Virus record (IMG/VR): IMGVR_UViG_3300011416_000033
Location: 1 to 26,268 of that record
From: a virus
DNA length: 26,268 nucleotides
Strand: one strand, 5' to 3'
The translations under genes were made by a program, and so were the position numbers. Position 1 is the first letter of the stretch. Each line of letters opens with the position of its first letter. Below, one piece after another: positions 1 through 5,142 of this stretch. A model generated the notes under the pieces. It made no database searches. It had not been told where the DNA came from and saw only the letters and a program-made list of their open reading frames with translations.

Positions 1-9
1 AGTCAAGTA

Positions 10-15
10 TATAAT
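10..15 (+). promoter_or_regulatory. possible -10 box for the first gene
   Basis: A perfect TATAAT lies 6 nt before the ATG at 22. If it is used, transcription would start at or next to the A of the ATG and give a leaderless mRNA, which fits the absence of a Shine-Dalgarno site there. The -35 region would lie outside the window, so this is only a weak call. Confidence 0.25.
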
Positions 16-21
16 TCCCAT

Positions 22-432
22 ATGGATCACAGCGATATTGTCGAATTTTATCGAAGCGGAAAGACGCTGGCACAGATAGGGGAAATATATGGACTGTCGA
101 GACAGAGAATCCAGCAAATAACGAAGAAGCTAGGGCTATCTGCGCGGGATGGTGGGGCGCGCGTTCGTGCTGTGCCAGAACCAGAGCGCACACGCCGTCA
201 GGCATTTGGTCTGCAAAAGTCAATGGCGAAACAGCGCGGTATCGAATGGCTTTTGACGTTCGATGAATGGTGGGAAATATGGGCGCCTCGTTGGGATAAT
301 CGTGGAAGGAGATCAGGTCAAATGGTTATGTGCAGAAACCGCGATAAAGGTCCGTATTGCGTTGGCAATGTGAGGATAGATACCGCCAATGCAAACCACG
401 CCGAATATCACGCCATGAAACGTAGCCCTTGA
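22..432 (+). CDS. helix-turn-helix phage accessory protein (HNH-associated type)
   Basis: A 136-aa protein. Residues about 4-40 form a helix-turn-helix of the kind seen in sigma region 4 or transposase N-termini (TLAQIGEIYGLSRQRIQQI). The C-terminal half carries a block I recognise from small phage accessory and homing-endonuclease-like proteins: GIEWLLTFDEWWEIW, then DKGPYCVGNVRI followed by an N/H-containing tail. I do not see a complete zinc HNH motif, so nuclease activity is not claimed. No Shine-Dalgarno site precedes the ATG. Its stop codon overlaps the -35 box of a promoter that drives the region ahead of the lysis genes. In lambdoid phages the gene in that position is the late antiterminator Q, so a regulatory role is possible from position only. 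DNA binding is likely; the exact function is unknown. Confidence 0.7.
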   Translation: MDHSDIVEFYRSGKTLAQIGEIYGLSRQRIQQITKKLGLSARDGGARVRAVPEPERTRRQAFGLQKSMAKQRGIEWLLTFDEWWEIWAPRWDNRGRRSGQMVMCRNRDKGPYCVGNVRIDTANANHAEYHAMKRSP

Positions 433-457
433 ATTTCGTCAAATTATGGAATATGAT
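429..457 (+). promoter_or_regulatory. sigma70-like promoter ahead of the leader, tRNA and lysis genes
   Basis: TTGAAT (429-434) and TATGAT (452-457) are separated by exactly 17 nt. They match the sigma70 consensus at 4 of 6 and 5 of 6 positions. The -35 overlaps the stop codon of the preceding gene. The start of transcription would be near 464. An AATAGT element at 465-470, just inside the transcript, resembles a second -10 box, the type of element that causes the sigma-dependent pause at lambda PR'. That last point is speculative. Confidence 0.55.
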
Positions 458-463
458 GACGCC

Positions 464-568
464 CAATAGTCCGACTGCCGGCCAGTTGTTGCCGTGGATG
501 CGCCCCGATGGGAGGGCGCAGGTCGCTCGATAGAATCCTGAACGGCTCCGAGAAATCGGGGCCGTTTT
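464..568 (+). ncRNA. candidate leader RNA of about 105 nt
   Basis: This gene-free stretch lies between a sigma70-like promoter and an intrinsic terminator. The predicted transcript has three hairpins: ACTG/CAGT at 474-477 and 483-486; a 7-bp GC-rich stem at 499-505 and 514-520 with an 8-nt loop; and the terminator at 541-566. It could be a free small RNA, a lambda 6S-like by-product of a late promoter with a leader terminator, or a cis-acting antitermination RNA like HK022 put. I see no open reading frame with a ribosome site in it. The boundaries are inferred from the promoter and terminator. Confidence 0.4.
541..568 (+). terminator. intrinsic terminator T1 ahead of the tRNA
   Basis: Ten-bp stem, 541-550 with 557-566, containing one G-U pair; 6-nt loop agaaat; the 3' arm runs into TTTT (565-568). 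It ends transcription from the promoter at 429-457 or from the upstream gene, and separates both from the tRNA. Confidence 0.75.
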
Positions 569-578
569 CACGTACAGG

Positions 579-653
579 CGCGCAGTGTAGCAGCGGCAGC
601 TAGCCAGCCTCATAAGCTGGAGGTCGATGGTTCGAATCCATCCTGCGCTACCA
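579..653 (+). tRNA. tRNA with CAU anticodon, initiator (fMet)-like
   Basis: Full cloverleaf with encoded CCA (651-653). The acceptor is 579-585 with 643-649, A73 at 650. The D stem is 588-591 with 599-602. The anticodon stem is 604-608 with 616-620 (5 perfect pairs), loop CTCATAA, anticodon CAU at 611-613. The T stem is 626-630 with 638-642, loop TTCGAAT. Three features match bacterial initiator tRNA: the first acceptor pair is a mismatch (C1 x U72), the D stem has A11-U24, and the sequence from position 8 reads TG-N-AGCAG as in fMet tRNA. It lacks the three consecutive G-C pairs of the initiator anticodon stem; 29-31 with 39-41 are A-U, G-C, C-G. Alternatives are elongator Met or a lysidine-type Ile tRNA. 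It lies between two terminators. Confidence 0.9.
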
Positions 654-696
654 ATTCAGGCCGTCTGCCAGACTGCTGAATCCTCCGGTGGACTCG

Positions 697-730
697 GGGC
701 CGGACTCACAAGGTCCGGCCCTTTTTCTTT
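697..730 (+). terminator. intrinsic terminator T2 upstream of the lysis genes
   Basis: Nine perfect base pairs, GGGCCGGAC at 697-705 with GTCCGGCCC at 713-721, loop of 7 nt, then TTTTTCTTT (722-730). The ribosome site of the next gene (GGAG at 731) follows directly, so this strong terminator sits right at the entrance of the lysis cassette. Confidence 0.9.
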
Positions 731-738
731 GGAGCGCC

Positions 739-1077
739 ATGAGAGACAACCCGCTGGTGTGGCTGGCCATGTTCCTAGCGATGGTAGCCGTGATCGCTTT
801 CCTCACGATCGGCCAAGCGCGCGCCCAAGTCGACGGGTGTGAGCTGCTGTGGGACATCGCCATTGTCGCCCGAGGGATGGCGGAGGAGGGCATACCCCAG
901 GCCACCATCACGAGCGCGATGGCGCGCATGTACAGCACGCCCAGGCCCCTGTTGGATGAGGTCGCCAAGGTCGCGGTTGAGAGCAAGCTGCCGGCCGGGG
1001 TGTTCGCGTACCGCATGAGAGCGCAGTGCAATGGCTCGCCTGATCCAAAGCCCGGTACGACATTTCGCTCTACGTAA
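739..1077 (+). CDS. small secreted protein at the head of the lysis cassette
   Basis: A 112-aa protein. I choose the ATG at 739 because GGAG (731-734) lies 4 nt upstream; an in-frame GTG at 688 would put coding sequence through the terminator. Residues about 7-25 are hydrophobic and are followed by ARA-Q, a good signal peptidase I site, so the mature protein of about 80 aa should reach the periplasm. It has two cysteines in the mature part, which could form a disulfide, and no domain I recognise. Its place before the holin-like gene suggests a lysis or envelope role, but this is inference. Confidence 0.7.
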   Translation: MRDNPLVWLAMFLAMVAVIAFLTIGQARAQVDGCELLWDIAIVARGMAEEGIPQATITSAMARMYSTPRPLLDEVAKVAVESKLPAGVFAYRMRAQCNGSPDPKPGTTFRST

Positions 1078-1139
1078 CCCCGTCTGCGAGCGCGCCGTCG
1101 CGGCGATGCGCGAGGACATGGAGCGACTGGAGGTTCCCC

Positions 1140-1355
1140 GTGAAACGTTGGACTCTGATCCCGGACTGGAAACGATTGTGGATCAAGCTGTGGAGCGTGA
1201 AGCTCGCCCTTATCGCGGGGTTACTGTCCGGTATCGAGGCCGCGGTCGCCATTTGGATTGATGGGCGCCCGGCGATCCTCGCCCTGGGCGTGATGGCGAT
1301 CAGCTTCGGGGCGGCGGTGTCCAGGATCGTGGCGCAACCGAAGCTGCACCAATGA
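1140..1355 (+). CDS. holin-like small membrane protein
   Basis: A 71-aa protein with a GTG start preceded by GGAGG (1129-1133) at 6-nt spacing. It has a basic, Trp-rich N-terminus (PDWKRLWIKLWS), two hydrophobic segments (about residues 20-39 and 42-63), and a polar tail ending AQPKLHQ. This pattern matches a family of small phage proteins commonly found just before the endolysin and annotated as holin-like. The next gene, an endolysin with a signal-anchor-like N-terminus, starts inside its stop codon (ATGA at 1352-1355). Size and two-segment topology resemble pinholins such as S21, which work with signal-anchor endolysins. Membrane location is well supported; holin function is inferred from size and context. 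Confidence 0.75.
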   Translation: MKRWTLIPDWKRLWIKLWSVKLALIAGLLSGIEAAVAIWIDGRPAILALGVMAISFGAAVSRIVAQPKLHQ

Positions 1356-1858
1356 GCAAGCCCGTTCGCATCGTCGTGGCGGCGCTGTCCCTGAGCGCTG
1401 CCGGATACGCCGGTATCGTCGGCTACGAGAGCTACACCAGCGTCGCGGTGGTTCCAACCAAAGGGGATAGATGGACCGTGGGTTTTGGCTCCACATTTCG
1501 CGATGATGGCTCACCCGTTCAGATGGGCGACACGATTACCCCACCCCAAGCGATCAAGCGCAGCGTGGCGCATATCGCCAAGGATGAGACCGGATTGAAG
1601 CGCTGCGTCACCGGCGAACTGCACCAAGCAGAATTCGACATTTTGATTGACTTTTCGTACCAGTATGGCGTCTCAGCGACGTGCCGATCTGGAATGGTGC
1701 GGCACATCAACGCCGGCGAGTACGAACAGGCTTGCAACGCTTACCTGCAATGGAAGATGGCGGGCGGATTCGATTGTTCAACGCCGGGCAACACACGATG
1801 CCGCGGCGTGTGGACGCGCCAGCTTGAGAGGCAGGCGAAGTGCCTGGCGGCGCAGTGA
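1352..1858 (+). CDS. GH24 lysozyme-type endolysin with N-terminal signal anchor
   Basis: A 168-aa endolysin that should cleave peptidoglycan between N-acetylmuramic acid and N-acetylglucosamine. The N-terminus (residues 7-23) is a weakly hydrophobic, Ala/Gly/Ser-rich segment typical of signal-arrest-release endolysins. The catalytic region is YESYTSVAV...DRWTVGFGST, with Glu26 as general acid and Thr42 conserved. The position that holds Asp in T4 and phage 21 lysozymes appears to be Thr36, with Asp39 nearby; this variant is common in related phage lysozymes. The C-terminal part has the family pattern QAEFDILIDFSYQYG and a VW-x-RQLER helix. The ATG overlaps the stop of the holin-like gene. Cysteines at several positions may matter for periplasmic folding. 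Confidence 0.93.
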   Translation: MSKPVRIVVAALSLSAAGYAGIVGYESYTSVAVVPTKGDRWTVGFGSTFRDDGSPVQMGDTITPPQAIKRSVAHIAKDETGLKRCVTGELHQAEFDILIDFSYQYGVSATCRSGMVRHINAGEYEQACNAYLQWKMAGGFDCSTPGNTRCRGVWTRQLERQAKCLAAQ

Positions 1859-1974
1859 AGCGCGTCCTGCTCGCGGTTGTTGCCGGCATGATCTGGCTCG
1901 CGCTGCAATTCCAGCCGGTGTTCGATCCCGTGTTCCGGTGGGCGGATCAACTGACGGACTGGCTGCTGCGATGA
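1855..1974 (+). CDS. tiny membrane protein in the lysis cassette
   Basis: A 39-aa reading frame starting with GTG inside the endolysin stop (GTGA overlap). It begins MKRVLLAVVAGMIWLAL, a basic start followed by one hydrophobic segment, then an amphipathic tail with WADQLTDWLLR. There is no clear Shine-Dalgarno site, so it would depend on coupling to endolysin translation. It resembles the mini membrane proteins that accompany holins, but I recognise no family. Confidence 0.5.
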   Translation: MKRVLLAVVAGMIWLALQFQPVFDPVFRWADQLTDWLLR

Positions 1975-2000
1975 CCGTTTCACAATGGAGGGTTCTGCAC

Positions 2001-2144
2001 ATGAAAATGATCGGGCTTATGGGCGTCAGTGACAACGGCGTGATGTTCTCGCCGAAGGGCCGCAGACTGTTCAGGCTGCCATTGCGTCTGGCCGCGCTGA
2101 TCCAGCGAGCGCAGCACTGGATCGCGCAGAGGACGTGGCGATGA
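2001..2144 (+). CDS. small basic hypothetical protein
   Basis: A 47-aa protein. The ATG at 2001 is preceded by GGAGGG (1987-1992) at 8-nt spacing; an alternative ATG at 1971, which overlaps the stop of the 39-aa frame, would add ten residues but has no ribosome site. It is rich in Arg and Leu (RRLFRLPLRLAALIQR), suggesting an amphipathic basic helix at the C-terminus. It overlaps the next start by ATGA. No recognised family. Confidence 0.5.
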   Translation: MKMIGLMGVSDNGVMFSPKGRRLFRLPLRLAALIQRAQHWIAQRTWR

Positions 2145-2335
2145 GCAAGCTCGATCAGTGGGGCGAGAAGATTCAGGAAACGGAGCCGTGGTTTGACCGG
2201 ATGCTGACGAAGCTGGCAGCGCATTCGCACACTGCGAAGATCGTTTGCGTGGTTACCGCTCTGGCGCTGGCGACGGGATTGCTGATGTGGCTGATATTCC
2301 GGTTTGTAGTTCTGTCGCGCCTTTGCGGCGCATAA
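2141..2335 (+). CDS. small single-pass membrane protein
   Basis: A 64-aa protein. I choose ATG 2141 over GTG 2135 because AGAGGA (2128-2133) has proper spacing only to 2141. About 33 polar residues are followed by one long hydrophobic segment (about residues 34-59). The stop of the preceding gene overlaps the ATG. Size, topology and position between endolysin and spanins would suit a second holin or antiholin, but nothing in the sequence proves it. Confidence 0.6.
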   Translation: MSKLDQWGEKIQETEPWFDRMLTKLAAHSHTAKIVCVVTALALATGLLMWLIFRFVVLSRLCGA

Positions 2336-2345
2336 GGAGCATCAC

Positions 2346-2567
2346 ATGTCTTGGAACATCAACGTAGCCGGAACTGATCGGGAAACAATCAAGGTAGCCG
2401 TGAACGCGGATCAGCATATGCCGCAGCAACTCAAGGACCTGTTCGCCTTTCAGGTTGACCGCATGAAACCGATGGCTGACTGTGGTATCGCCGTGAGAAG
2501 CTCGGGGCATCACGACGAGAATTACTGTTACGGAGATTTCAAGGTGGAGAGGACTAAGCTGGTATGA
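2346..2567 (+). CDS. conserved small phage protein of unknown function
   Basis: A 73-aa soluble protein with a strong AAGGAG (2334-2339) at good spacing. It starts MSWNINVAGTDRETIK and has a mixed alpha/beta pattern ending in a GHHDENYCYGD segment. Short phage proteins with the same start are common near lysis genes, but I know of no assigned function. The i-spanin start overlaps its stop codon (ATGA at 2564-2567). Confidence 0.65.
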   Translation: MSWNINVAGTDRETIKVAVNADQHMPQQLKDLFAFQVDRMKPMADCGIAVRSSGHHDENYCYGDFKVERTKLV

Positions 2568-3040
2568 GCATGACCCAGCGCGGCCTCCTATCCCCGGCCC
2601 TCATCCAACTCATCCTGTGGGGCGTTGCTGCAGCCGCCGTCATGGGCGCCGTCTGGTGGGTCGTCGATACCTGGCGGGACGGCCGGGCGGCAGTGCGCGA
2701 GGTCGAGGCAATCAAGGCCGAGGTATTTCCCGGATGCCGCAAGGATACCGCGCTTGAGTGCGCGCGGGAGGTCAAAGCCGCGCTTGCCGACTGTGAGACG
2801 CGCGAGAAGGCGTTGCTCGCCCTGATCGCCAAGCAAAACGCGGCGATACAGGAACTGGAAACCAAGGCCAAGCAAGCGCAGGCACGGGCCACGGCTGCAT
2901 TGGCGCGGGCGGATAAGGCCGCTACAGCCACGTTGGTCGAGCGCGAGCGCTTGGAGGCCCTGATCCTCGCCGGCAATGCGCCCGGGGAATGCCCGGCAGG
3001 TCAGGCCGTGTCGCAGGTTAGGCAGGGGTTGCGGCCGTGA
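2564..3040 (+). CDS. inner-membrane spanin (Rz-like)
   Basis: A 158-aa protein with one N-terminal transmembrane segment (about residues 15-36, Ala/Val/Trp-rich) and a long periplasmic region rich in Ala, Glu, Lys and Arg predicted to form coiled coil (about residues 44-145). This is the standard i-spanin design: anchored in the inner membrane, it binds the outer-membrane spanin and fuses the two membranes as the last lysis step. The next gene, a lipoprotein, starts in its stop codon (GTGA at 3037-3040), as expected for an Rz/Rz1 pair. It has a few extra cysteines (GCRKD, ALEC, ADCE) that could crosslink dimers. Confidence 0.85.
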   Translation: MSMTQRGLLSPALIQLILWGVAAAAVMGAVWWVVDTWRDGRAAVREVEAIKAEVFPGCRKDTALECAREVKAALADCETREKALLALIAKQNAAIQELETKAKQAQARATAALARADKAATATLVERERLEALILAGNAPGECPAGQAVSQVRQGLRP

Positions 3041-3288
3041 GGGCCATCATCTTGCTCCTGCTGCTCGCCGGCTGCGCCACCGTGCCGGACGTGCCGACAG
3101 AGGTTAGGGTCCCCGTCGCCGTCCCCTGCCTGACCGTCGACCAGGTGCCGCGCGCCACGTTCAAAACCGATGCCGATCTCGCCAAACTCCCGGACGGCCC
3201 TCTCGTGCTGGCGCTGGCTAAGGACCGGCTGGAGAGGCAGGCGCACATCGGCAGGATTGAGGCGATCCTACAGGGCTGCGTCAAGTGA
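3037..3288 (+). CDS. outer-membrane spanin lipoprotein (Rz1-like)
   Basis: An 83-aa lipoprotein with a GTG start overlapping the i-spanin stop. The N-terminus MRAIILLLLLAGC is a signal peptide with lipobox LAGC, so Cys13 would be lipidated. The mature part (about 70 aa) begins with a Pro/Val-rich stretch (ATVPDVPTEVRVPVAVP), typical of Rz1-type o-spanins. It should sit in the outer membrane and bind the Rz-like partner in the periplasm. The stop codon directly abuts the end of the converging XRE gene with no spacer. Confidence 0.88.
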   Translation: MRAIILLLLLAGCATVPDVPTEVRVPVAVPCLTVDQVPRATFKTDADLAKLPDGPLVLALAKDRLERQAHIGRIEAILQGCVK

Positions 3289-3498
3289 CTACCGACTCCC
3301 CCGGAACGGCATCCTCTCCAACCCGGCCGCGTGCAGCCAGTAGATCCACGCCCTGGAGCCCATCGGTTGCGCGCCGATCTCGTAGCGCGCCCACGTCACC
3401 CGGTTGACCCCGGCGAGATCAGCGGCCTGCTGCTGAGTCAGGCCGGCCTGAGCACGGGCGGCGCGGATGTCAGCGGGGGTTGGACTAGTCGGGGTCAC
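3289..3498 (-). CDS. XRE-family transcriptional regulator
   Basis: A 69-aa protein on the minus strand with a GTG start (3498). It is essentially one Cro/CI-type helix-turn-helix: ADIRAARAQAGLTQQQAADLAGVNRVTWARYEIG, with recognition helix around VNRVTWARYE, plus a short C-terminal tail. Small XRE proteins of this type are common in phages as repressors or Cro-like regulators. It is the last gene of a three-gene leftward operon, overlapping the previous gene by 14 nt. A palindrome overlapping the operon promoter (4076-4092) is a plausible binding site. Its stop codon touches the stop of the converging o-spanin gene and I see no terminator between them. Confidence 0.85.
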   Translation of the reverse strand: MTPTSPTPADIRAARAQAGLTQQQAADLAGVNRVTWARYEIGAQPMGSRAWIYWLHAAGLERMPFRGSR

Positions 3499-3733
3499 GC
3501 GATTCCAGCGTCAGGCCGGCACGGTAGCCTCGTCCAAGGGCGGCGCGTTGCGGGTCCGTGGAGTCTGATGCCGCGAGCCACATATCGTGCTCCGCCTCAG
3601 TGCCGAAATTTTCGCCGTGATGGGCGCGGCGCAGGCCGCGCATGTAGCCGGCCCACCATGACGAGCGGATGTGATCGGAGTCTAGCCGGCGCAGCGTGTC
3701 GGCCCGGCGCAGCAGGGATGCGAATGTGCTCAC
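3485..3733 (-). CDS. hypothetical protein of the leftward operon
   Basis: An 82-aa protein with a GTG start overlapping the upstream gene stop by 4 nt (3730-3733). It is rich in Arg, Ala and Trp (HIRSSWWAGYMRGLRRAHHG) with several His and Glu residues, and looks soluble and helical. I do not recognise it. Operon context with an XRE regulator suggests an accessory or regulatory role. Confidence 0.65.
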   Translation of the reverse strand: MSTFASLLRRADTLRRLDSDHIRSSWWAGYMRGLRRAHHGENFGTEAEHDMWLAASDSTDPQRAALGRGYRAGLTLESRDPD

Positions 3734-4014
3734 GAACGATCCAGTTCGCGGCGCTCGGCGGCAACGCGGCGGCGCAGCTCGCGACGGATAACGCGCGGCA
3801 GAGACTCGGGGGTGGCCATGAGCGTGCCGCCGGTGCTTTCCAGGCGCTCGCAGACCTGCGGGTAGTGCCCGGCGTTGTCGCGAATACGGACGTAACCAGC
3901 CTGCCCGCTGGACGTGTGCGGAGCGAAATACGTCGTTCTCGTGCGTTCGCCGTAGAACGGATCGTCACGCTCGACTGTGACGTTGTTGGAATCTACTGTG
4001 ATTTTGGTTTTCAT
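3730..4014 (-). CDS. hypothetical protein, first gene of the leftward operon
   Basis: A 94-aa protein with an ATG at 4014 preceded by GAGGAG (4026-4021) at 6-nt spacing, a strong ribosome site. The N-terminal half is predicted beta-strand rich (KITVDSNNVTVERDD, TRTTYFAPHT) and the C-terminal third is strongly basic and helical (RVIRRELRRRVAAERR). No family is recognised. It is the promoter-proximal gene of the XRE operon. Confidence 0.7.
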   Translation of the reverse strand: MKTKITVDSNNVTVERDDPFYGERTRTTYFAPHTSSGQAGYVRIRDNAGHYPQVCERLESTGGTLMATPESLPRVIRRELRRRVAAERRELDRS

Positions 4015-4073
4015 CTGGATCTCCTCACCGGGCTACCGGCCGGTGGCGGTGGTGATCGATTGACCACATAATC

Positions 4074-4101
4074 ATTGTAGCACATTGCTACACTGATGCA
4101 A
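4074..4101 (-). promoter_or_regulatory. leftward promoter with overlapping palindromic operator
   Basis: Read on the minus strand, TTGCAT (4101-4096) and TACAAT (4079-4074) are separated by 16 nt, a good sigma70 promoter for the XRE operon. The palindrome TGTAGC-N5-GCTACA (4076-4092) covers the -10 box and spacer, the usual place for a repressor operator. The sequence ATTGTA also recurs at 4109-4114 and 4119-4124, exactly 10 bp apart, which would place two half-sites on one helix face ahead of the rightward gene at 4139. Autoregulation by the XRE protein is inferred. I see no convincing rightward promoter in the same gap. Confidence 0.6.
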
Positions 4102-4138
4102 CAACTAAATTGTAACAGATTGTAATAAAGGGTAGCCG

Positions 4139-4318
4139 ATGACATTCCAAATCTACCGCACCCGTGGCAAGCAGTACCGCTGGCGGCTGCGCGCCAAGAA
4201 CGGGAAGATCGTCGCCTGCAGCGGCGAGTCCTACAAGCGCCGCGTGGACATGATGGAGTCTATTGATCTCGTCCGCGCCACGGACTACGCAACGCAGGTC
4301 GAGGAGGTAGCGAAATGA
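4139..4318 (+). CDS. DUF1508 (YegP/UPF0339-like) small protein
   Basis: A 59-aa protein with AAAGGG (4127-4132) before the ATG. The sequence FQIYRTRGKQYRWRLRAKNGKIVACSG followed by ESYKRR and a helix (VDMMESIDLVR) matches a single DUF1508 unit: strands F-x-h-Y and Y-x-W-R-h, N-G-x-h-h-x-x-S-G-E, then helix. The family is widespread in bacteria and phages and its function is not established. It lies just across the operator region from the XRE operon and overlaps the next start by ATGA. Confidence 0.8.
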   Translation: MTFQIYRTRGKQYRWRLRAKNGKIVACSGESYKRRVDMMESIDLVRATDYATQVEEVAK

Positions 4319-4620
4319 GCACACCGGATTGTCCCATCGAGCCGCACAGCCGGCGCAGCATCATCGGCACCCGAATCGTCGAGGCAATAATTATCGCAGC
4401 CGTCACGGCCGGCGCCACCGGTTACGTGAGCCTGCGTGTGGTCGAGGCGCGCGCGGATAATGACCGCGAATCGATCAGCGAGTTGAAGGTCGCGATGCGG
4501 GAAAACACTCGCGCTATCAACGATTTGACGCGCCTCGCGAACCGTCTGGAAACCGTGGCCGAGGAACGTCGCTCTCAGATCGAGGCCAGGCTGCGGGCGC
4601 TGGAGGAGCGGCGCCGGTGA
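4315..4620 (+). CDS. membrane-anchored coiled-coil protein
   Basis: A 101-aa protein with GAGGAGGT (4301-4308) 6 nt before the ATG. One hydrophobic segment (about residues 21-40, IVEAIIIAAVTAGATGYVSL) is followed by a charged helix to the end (DNDRESISELKVAMRE... RRSQIEARLRALEERRR) with heptad spacing, so it should be a single-pass protein with a coiled-coil domain. Similar small phage proteins are sometimes annotated as XhlA-like or holin-associated. Function unknown; its place is between the regulatory module and terminase. Confidence 0.7.
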   Translation: MSTPDCPIEPHSRRSIIGTRIVEAIIIAAVTAGATGYVSLRVVEARADNDRESISELKVAMRENTRAINDLTRLANRLETVAEERRSQIEARLRALEERRR

Positions 4621-4781
4621 TCGAGCTTGCGAGCCAAACAGTCCAGCTACCGGCGGCGGCCGTGCCAGTCGTGATTCGAGATTCGTCCGGCATGACGCGC
4701 GAGCTGGTGCTGCTGATCACGGAGCGCGGCGCGGCTTGGCCGATGTCGTGGATTGAGCTGCCATGTTCGGGGACGGCATGA
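4617..4781 (+). CDS. small hypothetical protein upstream of terminase
   Basis: A 54-aa frame starting with GTG in the stop of the previous gene (GTGA), with GGAGGAG (4602-4608) 8 nt upstream. The middle is predicted beta-rich (VPVVIRDSSGMTRELVLLI). No family recognised. It ends one base before the terminase small-subunit ATG, which supports a real coupled gene rather than a gap. Confidence 0.55.
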   Translation: MIELASQTVQLPAAAVPVVIRDSSGMTRELVLLITERGAAWPMSWIELPCSGTA

Positions 4782-4782
4782 A

Positions 4783-5142
4783 ATGGTGAAGGTTACTAAA
4801 GTAGCAAAAAATAGTAAACGCGGGGCGAGGCCGGGAGAACGTCGGGGTGGACGCCAGAAAGGCACGCCAAACAAAAAGACCGCCGCGACGGTGAAAGCGG
4901 TTAAAGCCGGCGGCGTGACGCCCCTGAACTACATGCTGAACGTGATGCGTAAGCCCATCCCGGCCGATGCCGAGCCGCAGGTAAAGGTTGTCATGATCGG
5001 GATGCGGTTCGAGGCCGCGAAAGCGGCGGCTCCGTACGTGCATCCCAAACTCGCGGCGATCGAGCACACCGGGAAGGACGGGGAGAGCCTGTTCCCGAAG
5101 CGCGTGCTGATCGAGTTCGTAGATGCCCCAACCAGAAAGTGA
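4783..5142 (+). CDS. terminase small subunit-like protein
   Basis: A 119-aa protein. I use the ATG at 4783 rather than the in-frame TTG at 4753; GGGGAC (4769-4774) gives a fair ribosome site. The N-terminus is highly basic (GERRGGRQKGTPNKKT), then a TPLNYMLNVMRKP segment and a helical AKAAAPYVHPKLAAIEH segment. This is the common small-terminase pattern of podovirus-like phages, with the basic region probably contacting DNA. It overlaps the large subunit start by 20 nt. It should recognise phage DNA and recruit the large subunit. The first 12 codons are unusually AT-rich, which may ease translation initiation. Confidence 0.78.
   Translation: MVKVTKVAKNSKRGARPGERRGGRQKGTPNKKTAATVKAVKAGGVTPLNYMLNVMRKPIPADAEPQVKVVMIGMRFEAAKAAAPYVHPKLAAIEHTGKDGESLFPKRVLIEFVDAPTRK

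Noticed and set aside
499-520. Second tRNA upstream of the CAU tRNA
   Set aside because: The GC-rich hairpin has a 7-bp stem and 8-nt loop, and no T arm or acceptor stem can be drawn around it.
579-653. Prophage attachment site at the tRNA 3' end
   Set aside because: No integrase gene or direct repeat partner is present in the window, so there is no support for att function.
1031-1261. 76-aa plus-strand frame starting ATGGCTCGC
   Set aside because: It overlaps the end of the secreted protein gene and the start of the holin-like gene in another frame, has no ribosome site, and ends in low-complexity Arg/Gly; the holin-like start with GGAGG is far better.
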